This document shows, one piece after another, positions 47,755 through 59,805 of a stretch of 64,000 nucleotides of DNA. Position 1 is the stretch's first letter, and every line of letters starts with the position of its first letter. The notes under the pieces are model-generated. The model did no database searches, had not been told where the DNA came from, and saw only the letters and a list, made by a program, of their open reading frames with translations. The stretch spans positions 310,001-374,000 of the forward strand of contig JASBNA010000035.1 in NCBI GenBank assembly GCA_038087015.1. The letters are read 5' to 3'. The stretch is from Cerrena zonata (taxonomy: Eukaryota > Basidiomycota > Agaricomycetes > Polyporales > Cerrenaceae). The position numbers and the translations under genes were made by a program.

Positions 47755-48914
47755 ATGAGGCACCGCGAAAGACCAATACTCCAATCTCAGTCACCATCTC
47801 GCAATCTGAAGTCAATAACGAGGCTCGGACTGAGAACTAGATCCAGTGATGTAAGCTTCTTGTATTTTTGGAATGGGATATCCACTCAACCCCTTTTCCC
47901 GCTAGGTTGTGAAGTACCGCGAAAACAGGTCTCTCGAGGCATGAATATATTAGATTTGGTCTATAACGGTCCTGTCAAGATGTACGGCGGATATTTTTGT
48001 GCACTAATTGCAATCGAAACTAGGCATTACGATATTCGAGTGAGATTCTCAAGCCAAACTCGAACTTGGAACTCGATAACGGATACATACTGTGGTTATT
48101 GTAAATGACCTTGTCATGCCGGTGATGAAACCGTGTTGATTTGACCTCACACATGTCTGGGGGTCGAACAGATCATGAACCAACCACTTACCCGCAGCCA
48201 AATACATCGATGACTTTATGAGGATTTCTGATCAAATACTGCGTGCAGTCCCCAAACTCTGGTATCAGTAGGTAGGCATGATACTTCGAAATGTCTGTCC
48301 TGATCGTCTCGACCCTTTAGTCTGATGTTTCCTACTCCAGGATTTTAGTTGTCGAACACTTCTTTCAGTACCTACATCGTCATTCTGAACATCCTGACAA
48401 TGCGTCTCTCTCTTCTTCAGAGTTGCAAGTATGTCGGAGGGATAACAACTGACACCAGGCTGTCAATGCCTTGTTTGAGGATCAAGGTACTCTGAGGGAG
48501 TCGAAGATGGAACACATATTCGAGATCTTATCTTCTTTCCACGACCTGGGAATATTCTGCACCGTTATGATTTGTACCTATAGACTCGCCTTAGAAGTCA
48601 CTAGCCAGTGAAGTCGGAGACCTTGTGTAGATTTAGGGTGCACGAAATAAGTGTTTGTGGGGAGATGCAAATGAAACGTAGGTACGTATGGGAAGTCGTT
48701 TCATTTGAAAACTCGGAGCGAGCGACATCAAACAGCATCGAGTAGATAGGCAAAGATGACGGTTACTCCAAAAGTTAAAAGGCGAAGTTGGAAAAATCGT
48801 ACAGAATTCATGAATGCGGCAAAGTACATATAGCTTGGAGAGGATCCTCGTAAGTATGATGAATCCAAGTGTGGATTGTATCTTGTAAGTTCGTAGATAC
48901 GCTAATAAAATAGC
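47755..48914. other. Gene-poor stretch
   Basis: About 1.2 kb; no supported gene. Confidence 0.5.
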
Positions 48915-50605
48915 TTATGTGGAAAAAACTGCGATGACGTTATCAGTCTAAGTATACATATAAAAATGATAGACTTACAGTCCCACCAATCCGATGCGCC
49001 CATGCCTTCGTCATTTAATAATGCCCCATAGTTTTGAATCGGACCCTCAATTTCGATACACTCTTCAGACCGTTTAATTTTCCATGCATCAGTGGTCCAA
49101 TTGTCCAATATCCTGACATCCAAAATCATCGTATGCAAAGCAGGCGCAAGCGGCTGGATGATTTGTATATACTCCCAACGATTTTCTGATATATACCGAA
49201 GCTGCGGAGGTGTATCTTGGTTTTGATTGTCCCCAAATTTGGGCCATGTAAGCGATAACATGATGAACTTGATGGGGAGCAACTTGACTAGGATGGTAAT
49301 GTATTGCTGATTGAATGTTCTTTGTTAAGAAGTGTCACAAAATAGATGTAGAAAAACGCACGAGGACGGAGTAAACACCAGCTTCTCCCTCATCCGGTTC
49401 AAGAATGATGGACAATGAAAGGTGGGTGAGGCTCTCGCGCACAAAGGGAGGAATGATAGACACGAGGTCGAGAAACTCGAGCCTAGTTAGATCCAATGCG
49501 ATACCTAGGGCAGATGGTCTAATATCTTGGAGAATAATCGAAAGACGTCTGACATCCTCATCACTCATCAATGAATCATAGATTCTGAGGAGTCGTGTAC
49601 GACAATTAAGTCCGAGGGCATAGATAGCATCCAGATCCCCTCTTACTACATCGAGATTGCGCCATGACTTGTGACGAGTCTGAGCACGTACGTTGTCATT
49701 CCGTATCCTTTCTATATTATTCAGGCGGAGATCAGCAACTTCGCGCAGATATATTTCTTGGAGGTTTGGTGCGCAAGTCAACAGCGGTGAGATGCAAAAC
49801 GTATTAGCATGCGTTCGGCCAAGAGCTAGAACTTGAGATTGGGATATACGGTGCCCTCACTTTCGGATGTTAAGGCTACCTTGTCCAGCTCAAGGTAAAT
49901 CAACGCCGGAGCAAAATGGCTAAGAATATCAAATAGGTTCCGATACTCCGCCACATGCGAGAAGCCGAGAGACACTGCTCTCAATGGAGAGGCCATCCTC
50001 CCCAGAAGATCGATGGACTTGTTACCATTCGACTCATCTAAATGAGAGTCCAATCGGAGAGCTCTAATATTGTTCAGGCTTGCCAAAGCATCCGAGATAC
50101 TGCTATGGTTAAGCCAATTCTCCGCCCAATATACTGCCAATGTTGTCAAGTTGTGAAGCTGTGCCAACGCCTCTGCGAACGCCCGGACGGATTGTGAATA
50201 TTCATGAGTTACTTCGAGGCGAGAAGGCATCTGTGTAACCTCGCGAACGATTGAGCCGCGACGAGCAGGGTCCGTAGAGATGAATGACGAGAATGATTCC
50301 ATGTTGATAGGAGGATCATCATCCGGCTCGTCGTAGATGCAGATGCGAACCAATCGGAGAAGATGCGGGATTCCGGCTTGATACAATGTACGGGAGGTCC
50401 GCATTAGAGAGAGTAGGTCCTCCTTTGACTCTATGAAATGCATCGAATGTATCAGGATGTCGTAGTTCAGAAGAGGCATTGAAATATGTCCCCATCTTGG
50501 CAGGGCTTGAGCATCATTGTTTGAGAAGTGACTATTTCTGCTGTCGAGTTAAGTTATGTAGTTAATAACTCCTAGCAATACTCACCCATGGGACTTGGTC
50601 GTCAT
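48915..50605 (-). pseudogene. F-box/LRR-like gene C with a frameshift
   Basis: Same family as copies A, B and D. A 20-nt first exon (50586-50605, MTTKSHG when spliced) is followed from 50537 by HISMPLLNYDILIHSMHF, DLLSLMRTSRTLYQAGIPHL and repeats down to GTVYPNLKF. There, near 49827, a single base is missing: the frame meets TAG, while the next frame continues as ALGRTHANTFCISPLLTCAPNL and on to VYSVLV at 49372. A later exon (acceptor near 49307) encodes FIMLSLTWP to ASDWWD. Everything but that one base aligns, so the break is recent, unless it is a sequencing error. Confidence 0.78.
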
Positions 50606-51190
50606 GATGTCACAGTAACAAAGACAACTTGCTCAATGGCAACGACGAGGCCTGCCATCAATTCAATAACGCTCACTGACCAAATACGGTAGCTGCCTTG
50701 GAGGCAATGGCCAACAGGGACAAATAGCTAAGCCACTGCCAGACCCGCCTTCCTTTTTTATTTTCGGAGTTTGGAAAGATGCGGTACCTCACAGAACTTA
50801 CGGGAAAGGAGCCTAACAAACAATCTACAAATACGGTGGTAGCCAGCTTCACGATGAAGATGTAAAGATGTATTTTGTTCGTCAACGCAGAGAAGGACAA
50901 ATGGTTTGATTGAGATTTTAAGCACGAGCGAATGGGGAGAAATGATATTACAAGTTTCAGTAAGAGAGAATTCCTAGTACATTTTAAATATATCGAAATT
51001 GAGTCAAAGGCGTCGATAATTCAGTTCTCAAACCTGAGATAAAATAAGTATCAGACACCTCGGTTTTAGTGTAAAAGATGAAACGTTTTCTTTACATTAT
51101 TGCCACTGCGTGACGGTATCAGCTCAATTTGGGGTACAATAAGGGTTGACGGACTCACATTCTACCCAATCCGAAACGGACATGACTCAC
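50606..51190. other. Intergenic between F-box genes C and D
   Basis: No feature seen. Confidence 0.5.
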
Positions 51191-52807
51191 TCACTCTTCT
51201 CTTATTTCTACGTCCCCTGCGGAACGACGAACTTTCCACGTTGTTGCGGAGGGGCCGGCGTCGATACTGATCATTAGAACCATTGTCTCCAAAGTAGGCA
51301 CAAGTTGAGCGACCCGCCGTATAAAGTTCACATGATCATCCACAAGATTTAGGAGGAAGAGATATGTCGTATCGCCCCCCGTGTCTGGCTCCGAATCGTC
51401 CGAACTGTCACATTCGTTCCATTCGAGCGAGAGCATGAGAAACTCTAAAGGAAGACTACCGAGTAGGAGAAGGATGTGGTCCTGTTTGAAGAAGCTAGTC
51501 AGAAACACGCCATGAAAACAAAAAGGAATAATCAGCTTACGATTGCCGAATCCATTGTCCCGAATTCTCGTGCGTAGGAGAAGTCGACGTAAAATGAGAA
51601 GTGTGTGACGTTCTGGCGTGAGGAAATGGGAATAATGTCTGGAATGTAGACTACCTTAAAATTGGTAAGCTCGACACTCATTTCGATGACAGACGGCCGA
51701 GTATCTCGCAGAACACACTCCCATGGTCTAAAAGCTATGTCTCTTGACAGCGAAACACGTATCCCAACGAGCCGCACATGACATTTGAGCCCAAGGGCAT
51801 AAAAAACGTTTATGTCTCCTTGTATCTCGTCGAGACCGTGCCATGGTGGATGGTTTTGTTGAGCGAGTATGTTATCGTCTCGTGATCGATCTAGATTGTG
51901 TCTGACTGAACCATGGAGACGATCAATAGAGAGGACCCGTAGATTTGGTGCGCAGGTTAAGAGAGATGATATCGAAATCCTGTCCACAAAGATTTCGTTT
52001 ATCCGCAAATTCTTGAGTTGAGGATACACCGTATCCGCAGGACCCAAACCTGCCTTAGTGATATCAATGGATTCTAGGGTTGGAGCATACCGACTTAACA
52101 TCTGAAATAGATTTTGATACGCATCATCGGCATGATCATAGGCTAAGCTCAGGCTTAAGGTCTTGATCGGGGAGGTTAAGTGTTCTAAGATTTGGACAGT
52201 CTTTTTGTTCCCGGAGGAGGACCACGAGCTTAAACAAAGTACTTGAATGTTAGAAAGGCCATCTAACGCGCTTTCAAAGTTGAAATCCGGGTTAAACCAT
52301 CTATCCAATCCTCCGAGTTCTAAGGCTGTTAGGTTGGCAAGCTGGGGTAGAACTTCCGCGAATGTGCGGATTACATGAGAAGTGTTGTCATAGCTCCCAA
52401 AAAAGCTTGGATATATAAGCTTGAACGATCGGACCATTGGGCCACGACGAGTAGGATCGGCAGAAATGCACATGAGGAATGAATCCATCTCTAGGAGAAG
52501 TTTGGGTAGATGGCTATCGACGGTTCGGAGGAGGAGTGGTAGTCCCCCTTCATATAATGCATAGCATGTTCGCATTATGGAAAGCAGGTCACTTTTCCGT
52601 ATCAGAAAGTGCATACAGCATAACAGGATATCGTAGTTGAGAAGAGGCGTTGATTCGGAGAGATCGCATGCGAACTGGTGTCCTCTGGCAGATGAAAGGG
52701 ACCCAGCATTGCTAGATTCGACCCAGGTACGAGTTTAGCTCGGAAGGATAAGTTCTGGTTGTTGAAATCAATACTTCTCACCTCCTAGACTCTTCCGATG
52801 AATGCAT
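51191..52807 (-). CDS. F-box/LRR-like protein D, the intact member of the MPLLNYDIL-type group
   Basis: Exons 52782-52807 (26 nt), 51541-52711 and 51191-51481 give 495 aa. The F-box-like start is STPLLNYDILLCCMHF and KSDLLSIMRTCYALYEGGLP, weaker than a canonical F-box but homologous to the others. Leucine-rich repeats fill the middle (VLCLSSW, LKNLRINEIFVDRI, LTCAPNLRVLSIDRL). The third exon, DHILLLLGSLPLEFLMLSLEW, ends in REE and a stop. In paralogs the homologous region continues as SDWW-C; here the matching SDWVEC lies downstream out of frame, so the C-terminus may be shortened. It probably acts as an SCF adaptor; target unknown. Among the four related copies it has the best frame. Confidence 0.8.
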
Positions 52808-53022
52808 CTTTTGCAGATTCCAAGTCGCCAACGAGGTGAGTGTCGAATCAACTAGCACGGCTAGTACTAGTAGCGCTCAGTAAAATCTGATAAAATATGA
52901 ATAGCGGCCGGGCCGCCAAGAGTCTAAGCTAGTGACTGTACGCCTAGCTTGCCATTAGCTGTCCCCGCCATCCCGATTATTAACAGAAAACAGATACCGA
53001 TAGGACTGCTCTTGTAAACAGA

Positions 53023-55337
53023 ATGTCTAACTCAGGTTTCGTCGACCCCAACACGAGTGGAGTACAACGACATCCCCCTTCTTCACCTCTCCAATCACGC
53101 TCTGGGAACTTGGCTGGGGGACCAACACCGTTTAGAGCACCAGCTCACAAACATGCCCACCATTTACATTCAATACCTCCTCGAGAGAAATCAACGCGAA
53201 CCCTGATAATTGACCATATGCTCTGGGTTCATGCACGTACCCGATTCGCTCAGGCTCGTGCAGAGCTAGGTATGACAGACCGAACGGGGGGACCCTCATC
53301 GAGTAACTACGCGCATAGGGAGAGACCAGAGAATTTTGAAGAGGGGGAGGAAGCATACAGCGATGGGGAGGATATTACGACGCTTGTTGCACGGGCTGGA
53401 GGACCTGGTCATACTCATGAAGAAGACGACGATGAGAGACTCGATATGCAAAACCTTACTCTTGCAAGAAGTTTGCGCCAACGTGCCGAGAGTGTAGAGA
53501 AGGTCATCGCAGGTATGCTTGATCAACCACCAGAGGTCCCCCCTCTACACCCCGACGATCTCACGGAACCCAATACTTCACCTCAACTTCAACCACAGCA
53601 AACAGCCGGTAGACAACACCAACATACTCTTCCAAATGGTGTCCGTCTTCGCCTTGCATTGGGAACTGCTATTAACGATCTCTTTGCCCGCAGAGCGCCT
53701 GCACCACCACAACGAGCATACCACGAAAATAGGGCAGGTGGACCTCCTCCTTCCCTCCCTGCTGCGCTAGTACCTCTTACTTCTGTCTCTCTCGCCGGAA
53801 GTGGCGGCCCTTCACGCCCGCAAAGACCAACCCCTACCGACTATATTCGCTCATTGTACGCGATAGGTGCAGATCCTGATGCCCAAAACTCACCACCATC
53901 GCTTCGGTGCCCTCGACATTTACACATGGGTTGCGAAATTTGTGTTGAGGCAAAAGTGCCCCCACGCCCTACCTCCAAGACACGAGGTACATCAACACGG
54001 TCAGGCTCTACACCGACGGCCAGTCCTGGGGATGGACATACAGCACCCACGGGAAATAATGTCTTTGGATTGGGAGGAGGTGTTACCGGATGGCAGGAGG
54101 GTGGCGGAATTGGAAGTGGATTGTCAAGACCAGGAACCAATGGCACTGTACTACGAAGACCCTCAGACGCTTACAGAGACCCCCCAACTCAACAAGGGCC
54201 GCCACGTCCTGCTATGGCAAGCACGAAGCTTACCGAGTTCATCATTCGTTTTCTACGTCTCAGTGCTTTGGTTGCTTCTGAACTTGGACGTGAGGCTATA
54301 GAGGATCGAGCCTCCGTCGATGGGGGTCGTGATGATGATCCGTCGCGCTCGAATTCAACAAGACCCCCTTCCTCTCCACTTATGTCATTCAGACAGCCTC
54401 AACAGCAGCAAAGGCAGGTGTCCGATATCAATGTCTACGGGCATATCTTACGCCCCTCACGCGAGTGGTATTTTCTACTAGCAGGTCTTCTGACACGGAC
54501 TGTCCTAGAAGGCTATGTTACAGGAGGTTGGCTCGGTGTAGAGCCTTTGGAAGTCCTCCTTACTGTGGGACTTGGTATCGGCCCACAATCCGGCTCGAAT
54601 TCTGCTCATTCTGGCCAGAACAGTTCGGCTTCCAACGCAAAGTCTAAACATGAAGACCAATTTGCCCAATTCGATCCAGACGATATGCCTGATCTGGACG
54701 AGGCAGTCAGGATTTTATTTCCTTCTCTCAGAGATGTAGATTATAACCAAGGCGGAGTTGGGTCTCGAAGAGAGGGTGCTGAAGCAGAGTATGAGATCGA
54801 GATGACGCAACGCCTTGCCAGGGTATGCTTATTTACCACTCAAAGTTATGTAACTCGCGCTGAATCCTATTCGCTCCAAGTTTTACGATGTGCCTCCATC
54901 AACACCAGATGTGGCTACCCACATGGAGGATCTGGCATGGCAGTTCCCTGCTGAAGCAGTTGAACGTGCAGCATGCCGATTCTGTGAGGCCATAGCTCGA
55001 TGGAGAGGCAAGCCTGAATTGGAGACGGTCAGTTCAGGTTTTTCCGCTCACATGTCTCTGCTCTCTGACGTCGAACTATTTTTTTAAGTACAAGAAAGCG
55101 ACTTGGTTGACGCAGAGTCAGAAGGACAAGAATTCCAGGAGCGATGCACCCATGTCTATCGATTCCTTGCTGCACTCGAACCCTACAAGTCCCAACGGTT
55201 ATGCATGCCACGCCTGCGGTAAACCGCTCACAACTGTTAGGGTCAAGCAAGACGACCTTCGATTGAAATGTACTTCATCACGCCCGAGTCATTCATGCTT
55301 CGCAGACGACGCAGGTCGGAGCTTGGATCCAGACTAA
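53023..55337 (+). CDS. Large low-complexity protein of unknown function with Cys/His clusters
   Basis: Exons 53023-54822, 54881-55027 and 55089-55337 give 731 aa. The N-terminal half is Pro/Ser/Gln-rich and probably disordered, with an acidic patch (EEGEEAYSDGEDITTL) and repeated APxRPP-type elements. A short helical segment with Leu/Arg (STRTLIIDHMLWVHARTRFA) and CPRHLHMGCEICVEAK (a Cys/His cluster near 300) stand out. A conserved-looking helical block (LTEFIIRFLRLSALVASELG; EWYFLLAGLLTRTVLEGYVT) is followed by exons 2 and 3 with DLAWQFPAEAVERAACRFCE and CHACGKPLTTVRVK, which could bind zinc. No known domain recognised; likely nuclear. Frame and splice sites are clean. Confidence 0.8.
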
Positions 55338-55483
55338 TATAACAGTATCTTGTATTCAAAAGTTCTCGCTCCCGTTCCTTGTAATCGTACGGGCTATATA
55401 TAGGTGCGTTCTCAAGTATATCGATAATTTAGAAAGTACAAGCTGAAAATAGGCGTAAATGCGTTGCAGCATCTCATGTATCA

Positions 55484-57181
55484 CTAACGTGTATTGGAAC
55501 CATTTTGTACATCAAGAGTCGGATGGCTAGTATTAACATTTGACACCGGCGCCCCGTTCGTAGGGGCTGTATCATTATCGTCGTCGTCGAACTGGGAAGT
55601 CTTGAAGCATGACCAACTAGCAACGCGTCAATGACATCAAGTGAATACATTTTTACAAGGCTCAAAGGACGTACCTGCTATACTTGGATTTCTTGCTGCT
55701 GGATTTGCTTCGCTCTGATTTCTCGCGCTTCATTCCATCTCTTTCCGTCGATGAAGGTCTCGCCTGTCTCGCCCTCTTCCGGTTCTTCGATTCTTTCATT
55801 ACAGGATCCTCTGCTTGTCGACGTTTTGAGCTAGGCGAAGGTTGTGATCTAGTCCTAGAATCCGATACAGCAGAAACAGGTCCGGGGGTCAGGGCTAAAC
55901 TTTGATTAATGCGCGACCTGAGATCTTCAAGTTGTATGGGCGACCCTCTCGAAATTATATTGCAGACGTCCTCGAATTCTTTCGGGGACAAGCCACCTGT
56001 GGCTGGCGATACATCGGTCTGCAATGTCGGTATCGGTGGGAGCTGTTTATATAACCTTCCATTTTGCGTCACAGGTAATCCGTATATGTTTCCGCTACCC
56101 ACCTCGGAAGGTCGTATTCCTGTCAAGACTGGCGACATCGAGGCTTGTATCTGCTCTGTAAAGACTTGCAGTGCATTTCGGTGGCTATTTTCAAACTTTT
56201 GCATCTTGCGTTGAATCTGCTCCGTTTCTTCCTCTAGCTCTTTTCGCGTCTCGTTATCGTCTTCTCTCAAAGCCTCTTCCATTCTTGCCCGGAGCTCGCC
56301 GATATCCTTCTGGTACTGTCTCCTTGCTTTGTCTACTTCTTCGTCAACTGCTTGTGCCGCAGATGTATCCGTGAGCTCCCGCGTTTGGTCGACAAGTTCC
56401 TCCTGGATCAGTAAAGGCCTTGGGGTGTTATTCAATACCGTTTGTATTATTCTCATCGCGCTTTCTCGAGTGTTCAAATGTCGCATCATCTTGACTCCCT
56501 TCTTGACCATCGGTTGGAACATCTCATCACTAGACCTGAGCTCGTCTTCCCTACTTCTACCCGTGGCTTCATCCACGTGGTTCCACATGCTGGTAGCAAT
56601 CACCACGTTGACTAGGCTGTCGTCCCCACATATCGTCTTCACAATGTTCAGGCTTTTGCGTGATGTACCTGTTATTCTGCGGTCTGATATCCGGTACATG
56701 TAGATAATACCATGGAGCCGTTTGCCTTCACGGTAGCTATACGCAGCGAAATAAGTGAGTCACGTCAAAAATCGAGCCGAGGGTGATCAAAGTCAAATAC
56801 TGACACCTTCTCCAGGTATGCAGCAATCCTGGCAAGAATGACCATGTCTGATTCTAGCGTGTCGTCGAAGCCTGGCGTATCTATCAACACCACGGGACGA
56901 CCACCAGGCTTGATTGATTTGGATTCCATCACTTCGTTCGTGCATGATTTCAGGCCTTCGTCGACAATGAATCCAGAATTTGTTGCAACGTTTATGAACT
57001 ATTGAGGATGCATCAGACGGATATCGAACTCAAGATCAAAGCTGAAGGCAAGAACCTGAGATTTCCCCGTCCCCGTTGCACCCATCACTCTGTTCCCGGT
57101 CCCTCACATTAGTACGTTCTTTACGCTGCAGTTATCGTGACCTTACGCTATCAATGCTGGTGATGATTCAGCCACAGCCAT
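55484..57181 (-). CDS. AIG1-like P-loop GTPase with basic C-terminal tail, paralog 2
   Basis: Exons 57147-57181 (35 nt), 57056-57089 (34 nt), 56805-56998, 55675-56736 and 55484-55616 give 485 aa. The first two exons have exactly the lengths of the paralog at 36030. The G1 loop is GATGTGKSQ (Gln replaces Thr), G3 is LIDTPGFDD, followed by HGIIYMYRISDRRITGTSR and VVIATSMW. A coiled coil spans about 205-285. The C-terminal third differs completely from the paralog: Ser/Pro-rich, then a Lys/Arg-rich run (MKREKSERSKSSSKKSK) resembling a nuclear signal. The last intron was chosen since the frame continues as SWSCFKTSQFDDDD; without it the protein ends at YVL. No CaaX box. Confidence 0.85.
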
Positions 57182-58016
57182 ACGTAAGTCCTATGGAGGG
57201 CGTAGAAGGGTGATGTTGGGAGTAAAGATGCGTCAGGCTTGAGCTCAAGTGCATGCACATCACTCAAGTTACGAGCGCTTCGACAGCAATGTGTTACACT
57301 CATGGGCTCATTGATACCTACCTTCCTTATACAATGCGGGATGCTCGTGTAAGCACTTCGGTCCTCTTTCTAACTACTGTTCTTTGCTAATTGTGGCGAT
57401 AGCTCGTTATTCACCATTTTACCACTTTTCTTAACAGGAGGAGCGGTCATCATGGGTTGAAAACTTATCTTACCACAGATGAAACTATTGCACGTTCCTC
57501 CTGCATCATGAGAATGAATGAATTCTAAGTTCCAATCCCACGAGTTATCCCTACATGCTTCGGTATGTATCGCTGCTTACTCAGACGTACATCCTAGTAA
57601 TTCTGGTCCAGCTAGCTTTTCTCTGTAGTGAAAAACTTAACTGTGAGTCAATATTGCATTTTGTGGAATAGAGTTCTGACAGTCGTGCTACTGTTTCGAC
57701 GTGCCCAGCCAAACAATCGACACATGCATGGTGATCGTGTTCGTGCCCGTAGGATAAGTGTCTACTCTTCTATGTCATACGGGATTGGTGGCTCCTCATA
57801 GGTCTCGCAATGCAGAACCGATGAGCGTATAATAATATCGGGTTTCCCGACTTCAATTTCTCGAGCTAGGACTCACTCGAAGATCTCAAACTTGTCAGTG
57901 CATGCCGCGGCGAGGTTGACGGCGACCTGCATAAATTCCTCGGCAAAGGCATAGTACATTACCGTGACTTTAGGTCAATGGAGTCGCCAAATGGTCATGA
58001 TATTTACCGTCATTGT
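57182..58016. other. Left arm of the duplicated island
   Basis: Positions about 57820-58010 contain minus-strand coding-like sequence (FAEEFMQVAVNLAA) that recurs, diverged, on the plus strand at 61690-61870 and in part at 60700-60830, always upstream of a ~107-aa gene. Too short and interrupted to call a gene. 57182-57800 shows nothing. Confidence 0.5.
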
Positions 58017-58048
58017 CGCGGAAAGATTAGCCGCACAAAACATATACA

Positions 58049-58055
58049 TATATAA
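58049..58055 (+). promoter_or_regulatory. TATA box of orphan gene copy 1
   Basis: TATATAA, 149 bp before the ATG at 58198; the same spacing as in copy 2 and within six bases of copy 3. Confidence 0.65.
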
Positions 58056-58197
58056 CGTTCGAACCTGAACCACGGGATTGCCACCGTTTCTTCTCCTGTT
58101 CATCTTCTACAACGTATTCTCCAACTCCCCATTGTAAGTTCACTGTTCCGCGCATGAACTTGACTACTGACTATTATTAGTTCCCACTATAACAACT

Positions 58198-58527
58198 ATG
58201 GCCAAAGTATATGGCTTCGTTCCTGGGTACGACTATCTCGTTTCTAGAGCTGTACAGAAGAATCTTGTACCAACTCAACCCACTGACGAGGAGGAAGAAG
58301 TGGATGCAATTCAAGCGGCACTTTACGACATCATCGACGAAGCCGAATTGGGACGTGTTGTTGAACTTATCCTTGTTCGAATTGGGATTATGCCCATGTT
58401 TGCAATTGTTCTGGCCACTAAACGGAACAAGCTTTGGGTCACAAAGGATGATATTGCGCGTTTGAAGAAGATCATTGGAACCGGGCAGAATCCTGCATGG
58501 TATTGGCAATACAACAATAAATATTAG
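58198..58527 (+). CDS. Orphan ~107-aa protein, copy 1 (109 aa)
   Basis: Single exon: MAKVYGFVPGYDYLVSRAV, then an acidic stretch (TDEEEEVDAIQAALYDIIDE), AELGRVVELILVRIGIMPMF, LWVTKDDIARLKKIIGTG and an aromatic end (PAWYWQYNN plus KY). It is predicted mostly helical, acidic, with no signal peptide or membrane span. It differs from copy 2 by only four substitutions over the shared 107 residues; the extra KY comes from a small insertion that removes the shared stop. I do not recognise the family. Conservation of frame among three copies while flanks diverge is the main reason to call it a gene. Confidence 0.75.
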   Translation: MAKVYGFVPGYDYLVSRAVQKNLVPTQPTDEEEEVDAIQAALYDIIDEAELGRVVELILVRIGIMPMFAIVLATKRNKLWVTKDDIARLKKIIGTGQNPAWYWQYNNKY

Positions 58528-58610
58528 TTAAGGTGGGCATTTCCATTACATTCAGTACACCTAGGACTAACTATCATCGATCCTTTTAGGACTCTGGGAC
58601 GCAGTGACCT

Positions 58611-59084
58611 GATTCTTCTTTGCCTCCGACCACTGCGCTGGAGGTGTCGTTAGCGACCATGTGGTCAAAGAGTCTAATTCTCAAACTGAAACTATGGCTG
58701 AGGTTGAGGCTGAGGCCTAGTAAATACTAGGTACAATCGTGACTGCGTCAAATGAAATATATTGGTAGCTCGAACACAGGAGAATAATATGTAACGAATC
58801 TGCCATTGCAGTAATTGGCTCATTGTACATTAGATAATTTCGCTGAAAGACGCGTTACTAATCTCAATACTATCCCGATGGCCATCTGGACTACCAGAGC
58901 GACCATGAAGAAAATGAGAGTGTGTCACTGCCACTGCCACAGGGATTATCACACGTCGAACTTCGTGTCGCATAAGATAATTATAATTGGAATTGGAATG
59001 CCAGAATATGAATGGTATACATCCAGCCCCCATAGACAGTTGTGGGGGATATAGACGTCTATGTTAAAAATCATTCATGGACAC
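58611..59084. other. Flank between repeat arm and transposon
   Basis: The stretch 58900-59040 recurs in direct orientation, diverged, at about 62130-62265 (shared GAAGAAAATGAG, GGGATTATCA and CCCAGC/CCCCCATAG-type blocks). No gene seen. Confidence 0.55.
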
Positions 59085-59093
59085 TCTTAATAC

Positions 59094-59805
59094 GGGCTAG
59101 GAGAATTGAACGCATGTGAGCGCCAACGCACGCCATTTGCACGCCGCGTGCGAGCCACCGCTTAAACACATAAAAAATCAAGATAAATCCAGTCACTTGT
59201 ATCCTGCTTTTTCTGGTACCAAGTCAGCTGTGTTATATGTTTTATAGGTACCAAGACTATGAGATTTGTCTTCTTTACCATTTGTAAGTTTTTCTTAGTG
59301 GTGTTTGATTTAAGATACCTATAATGATTGTATCATCTTAAGTAAAATATTGCGAAAACATGAAATAAGATAGATAAAAATAGAATACTATGTTCAAATG
59401 TATATAGATATCCATAAATCCTAATTTTATAAAGGAAGATGAAAGCCGGCGAACGCCAATGAGCGCCATCCAGAGAGCCAATGCACGCCAGGTGCACGCC
59501 AATGAACGCCGACTGCACGCCAATGCGCGCCAGACTGAACGCCGACTGTACGCCAGATTGAACGCCATTTTAGGCGCACAATGAGTATTTACCAGATAAA
59601 GTTGACTCAAACCTCATCTACCGCCATGTTTTTGGTTGGAGATATAAGCCTACATTATGCAGATATAATAAGTGTAGCTTTGACAACACTTTTGATAGGT
59701 AGTATCCGGAGTATATGTAGGAAAGAATATAGATTTTTTAATCTACGAATAAGGAAACGCCAAATGAACGCCGGCGTGCGCGCATGCGTCAAAATCTCCT
59801 GGCCC
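59094..59805. mobile_element. Non-autonomous DNA transposon (712 bp) with 9-bp target-site duplication
   Basis: The element is bordered by a perfect direct repeat TCTTAATAC at 59085-59093 and 59806-59814. Its ends are imperfect terminal inverted repeats: left GGGCTAGGAGAATTGAACGC, right (reverse complement) GGGCCAGGAGATTTTGACGC. Inside, near both ends, are many short copies of an ACGCC-based unit. It has no transposase frame. A 9-bp duplication is usual for Mutator-like elements; families with 8-bp duplications (hAT, KDZ) cannot be excluded if one base matches by chance. Confidence 0.85.
59428..59580. repeat. Subterminal clustered repeats of an ACGCC unit inside the transposon
   Basis: About ten imperfect units of the type GCACGCCAATGAACGCC, spaced 8-12 bases, mostly in one orientation. 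A second smaller cluster lies at 59110-59160 and a few units at 59756-59790 near the other end. Such arrays commonly serve as transposase binding sites. Confidence 0.75.

Larger units (their letters stand above)
58017..58610 (+). repeat. Inverted repeat arm 1 carrying the orphan gene
   Basis: From the sequence GGAAAGATTAGCCGCACA through promoter, gene and about 80 bp of 3' flank this matches 60150-60665 read on the other strand, with scattered differences. Together the two arms make a large inverted repeat with a ~1.5-kb spacer that contains the transposon. Confidence 0.75.
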
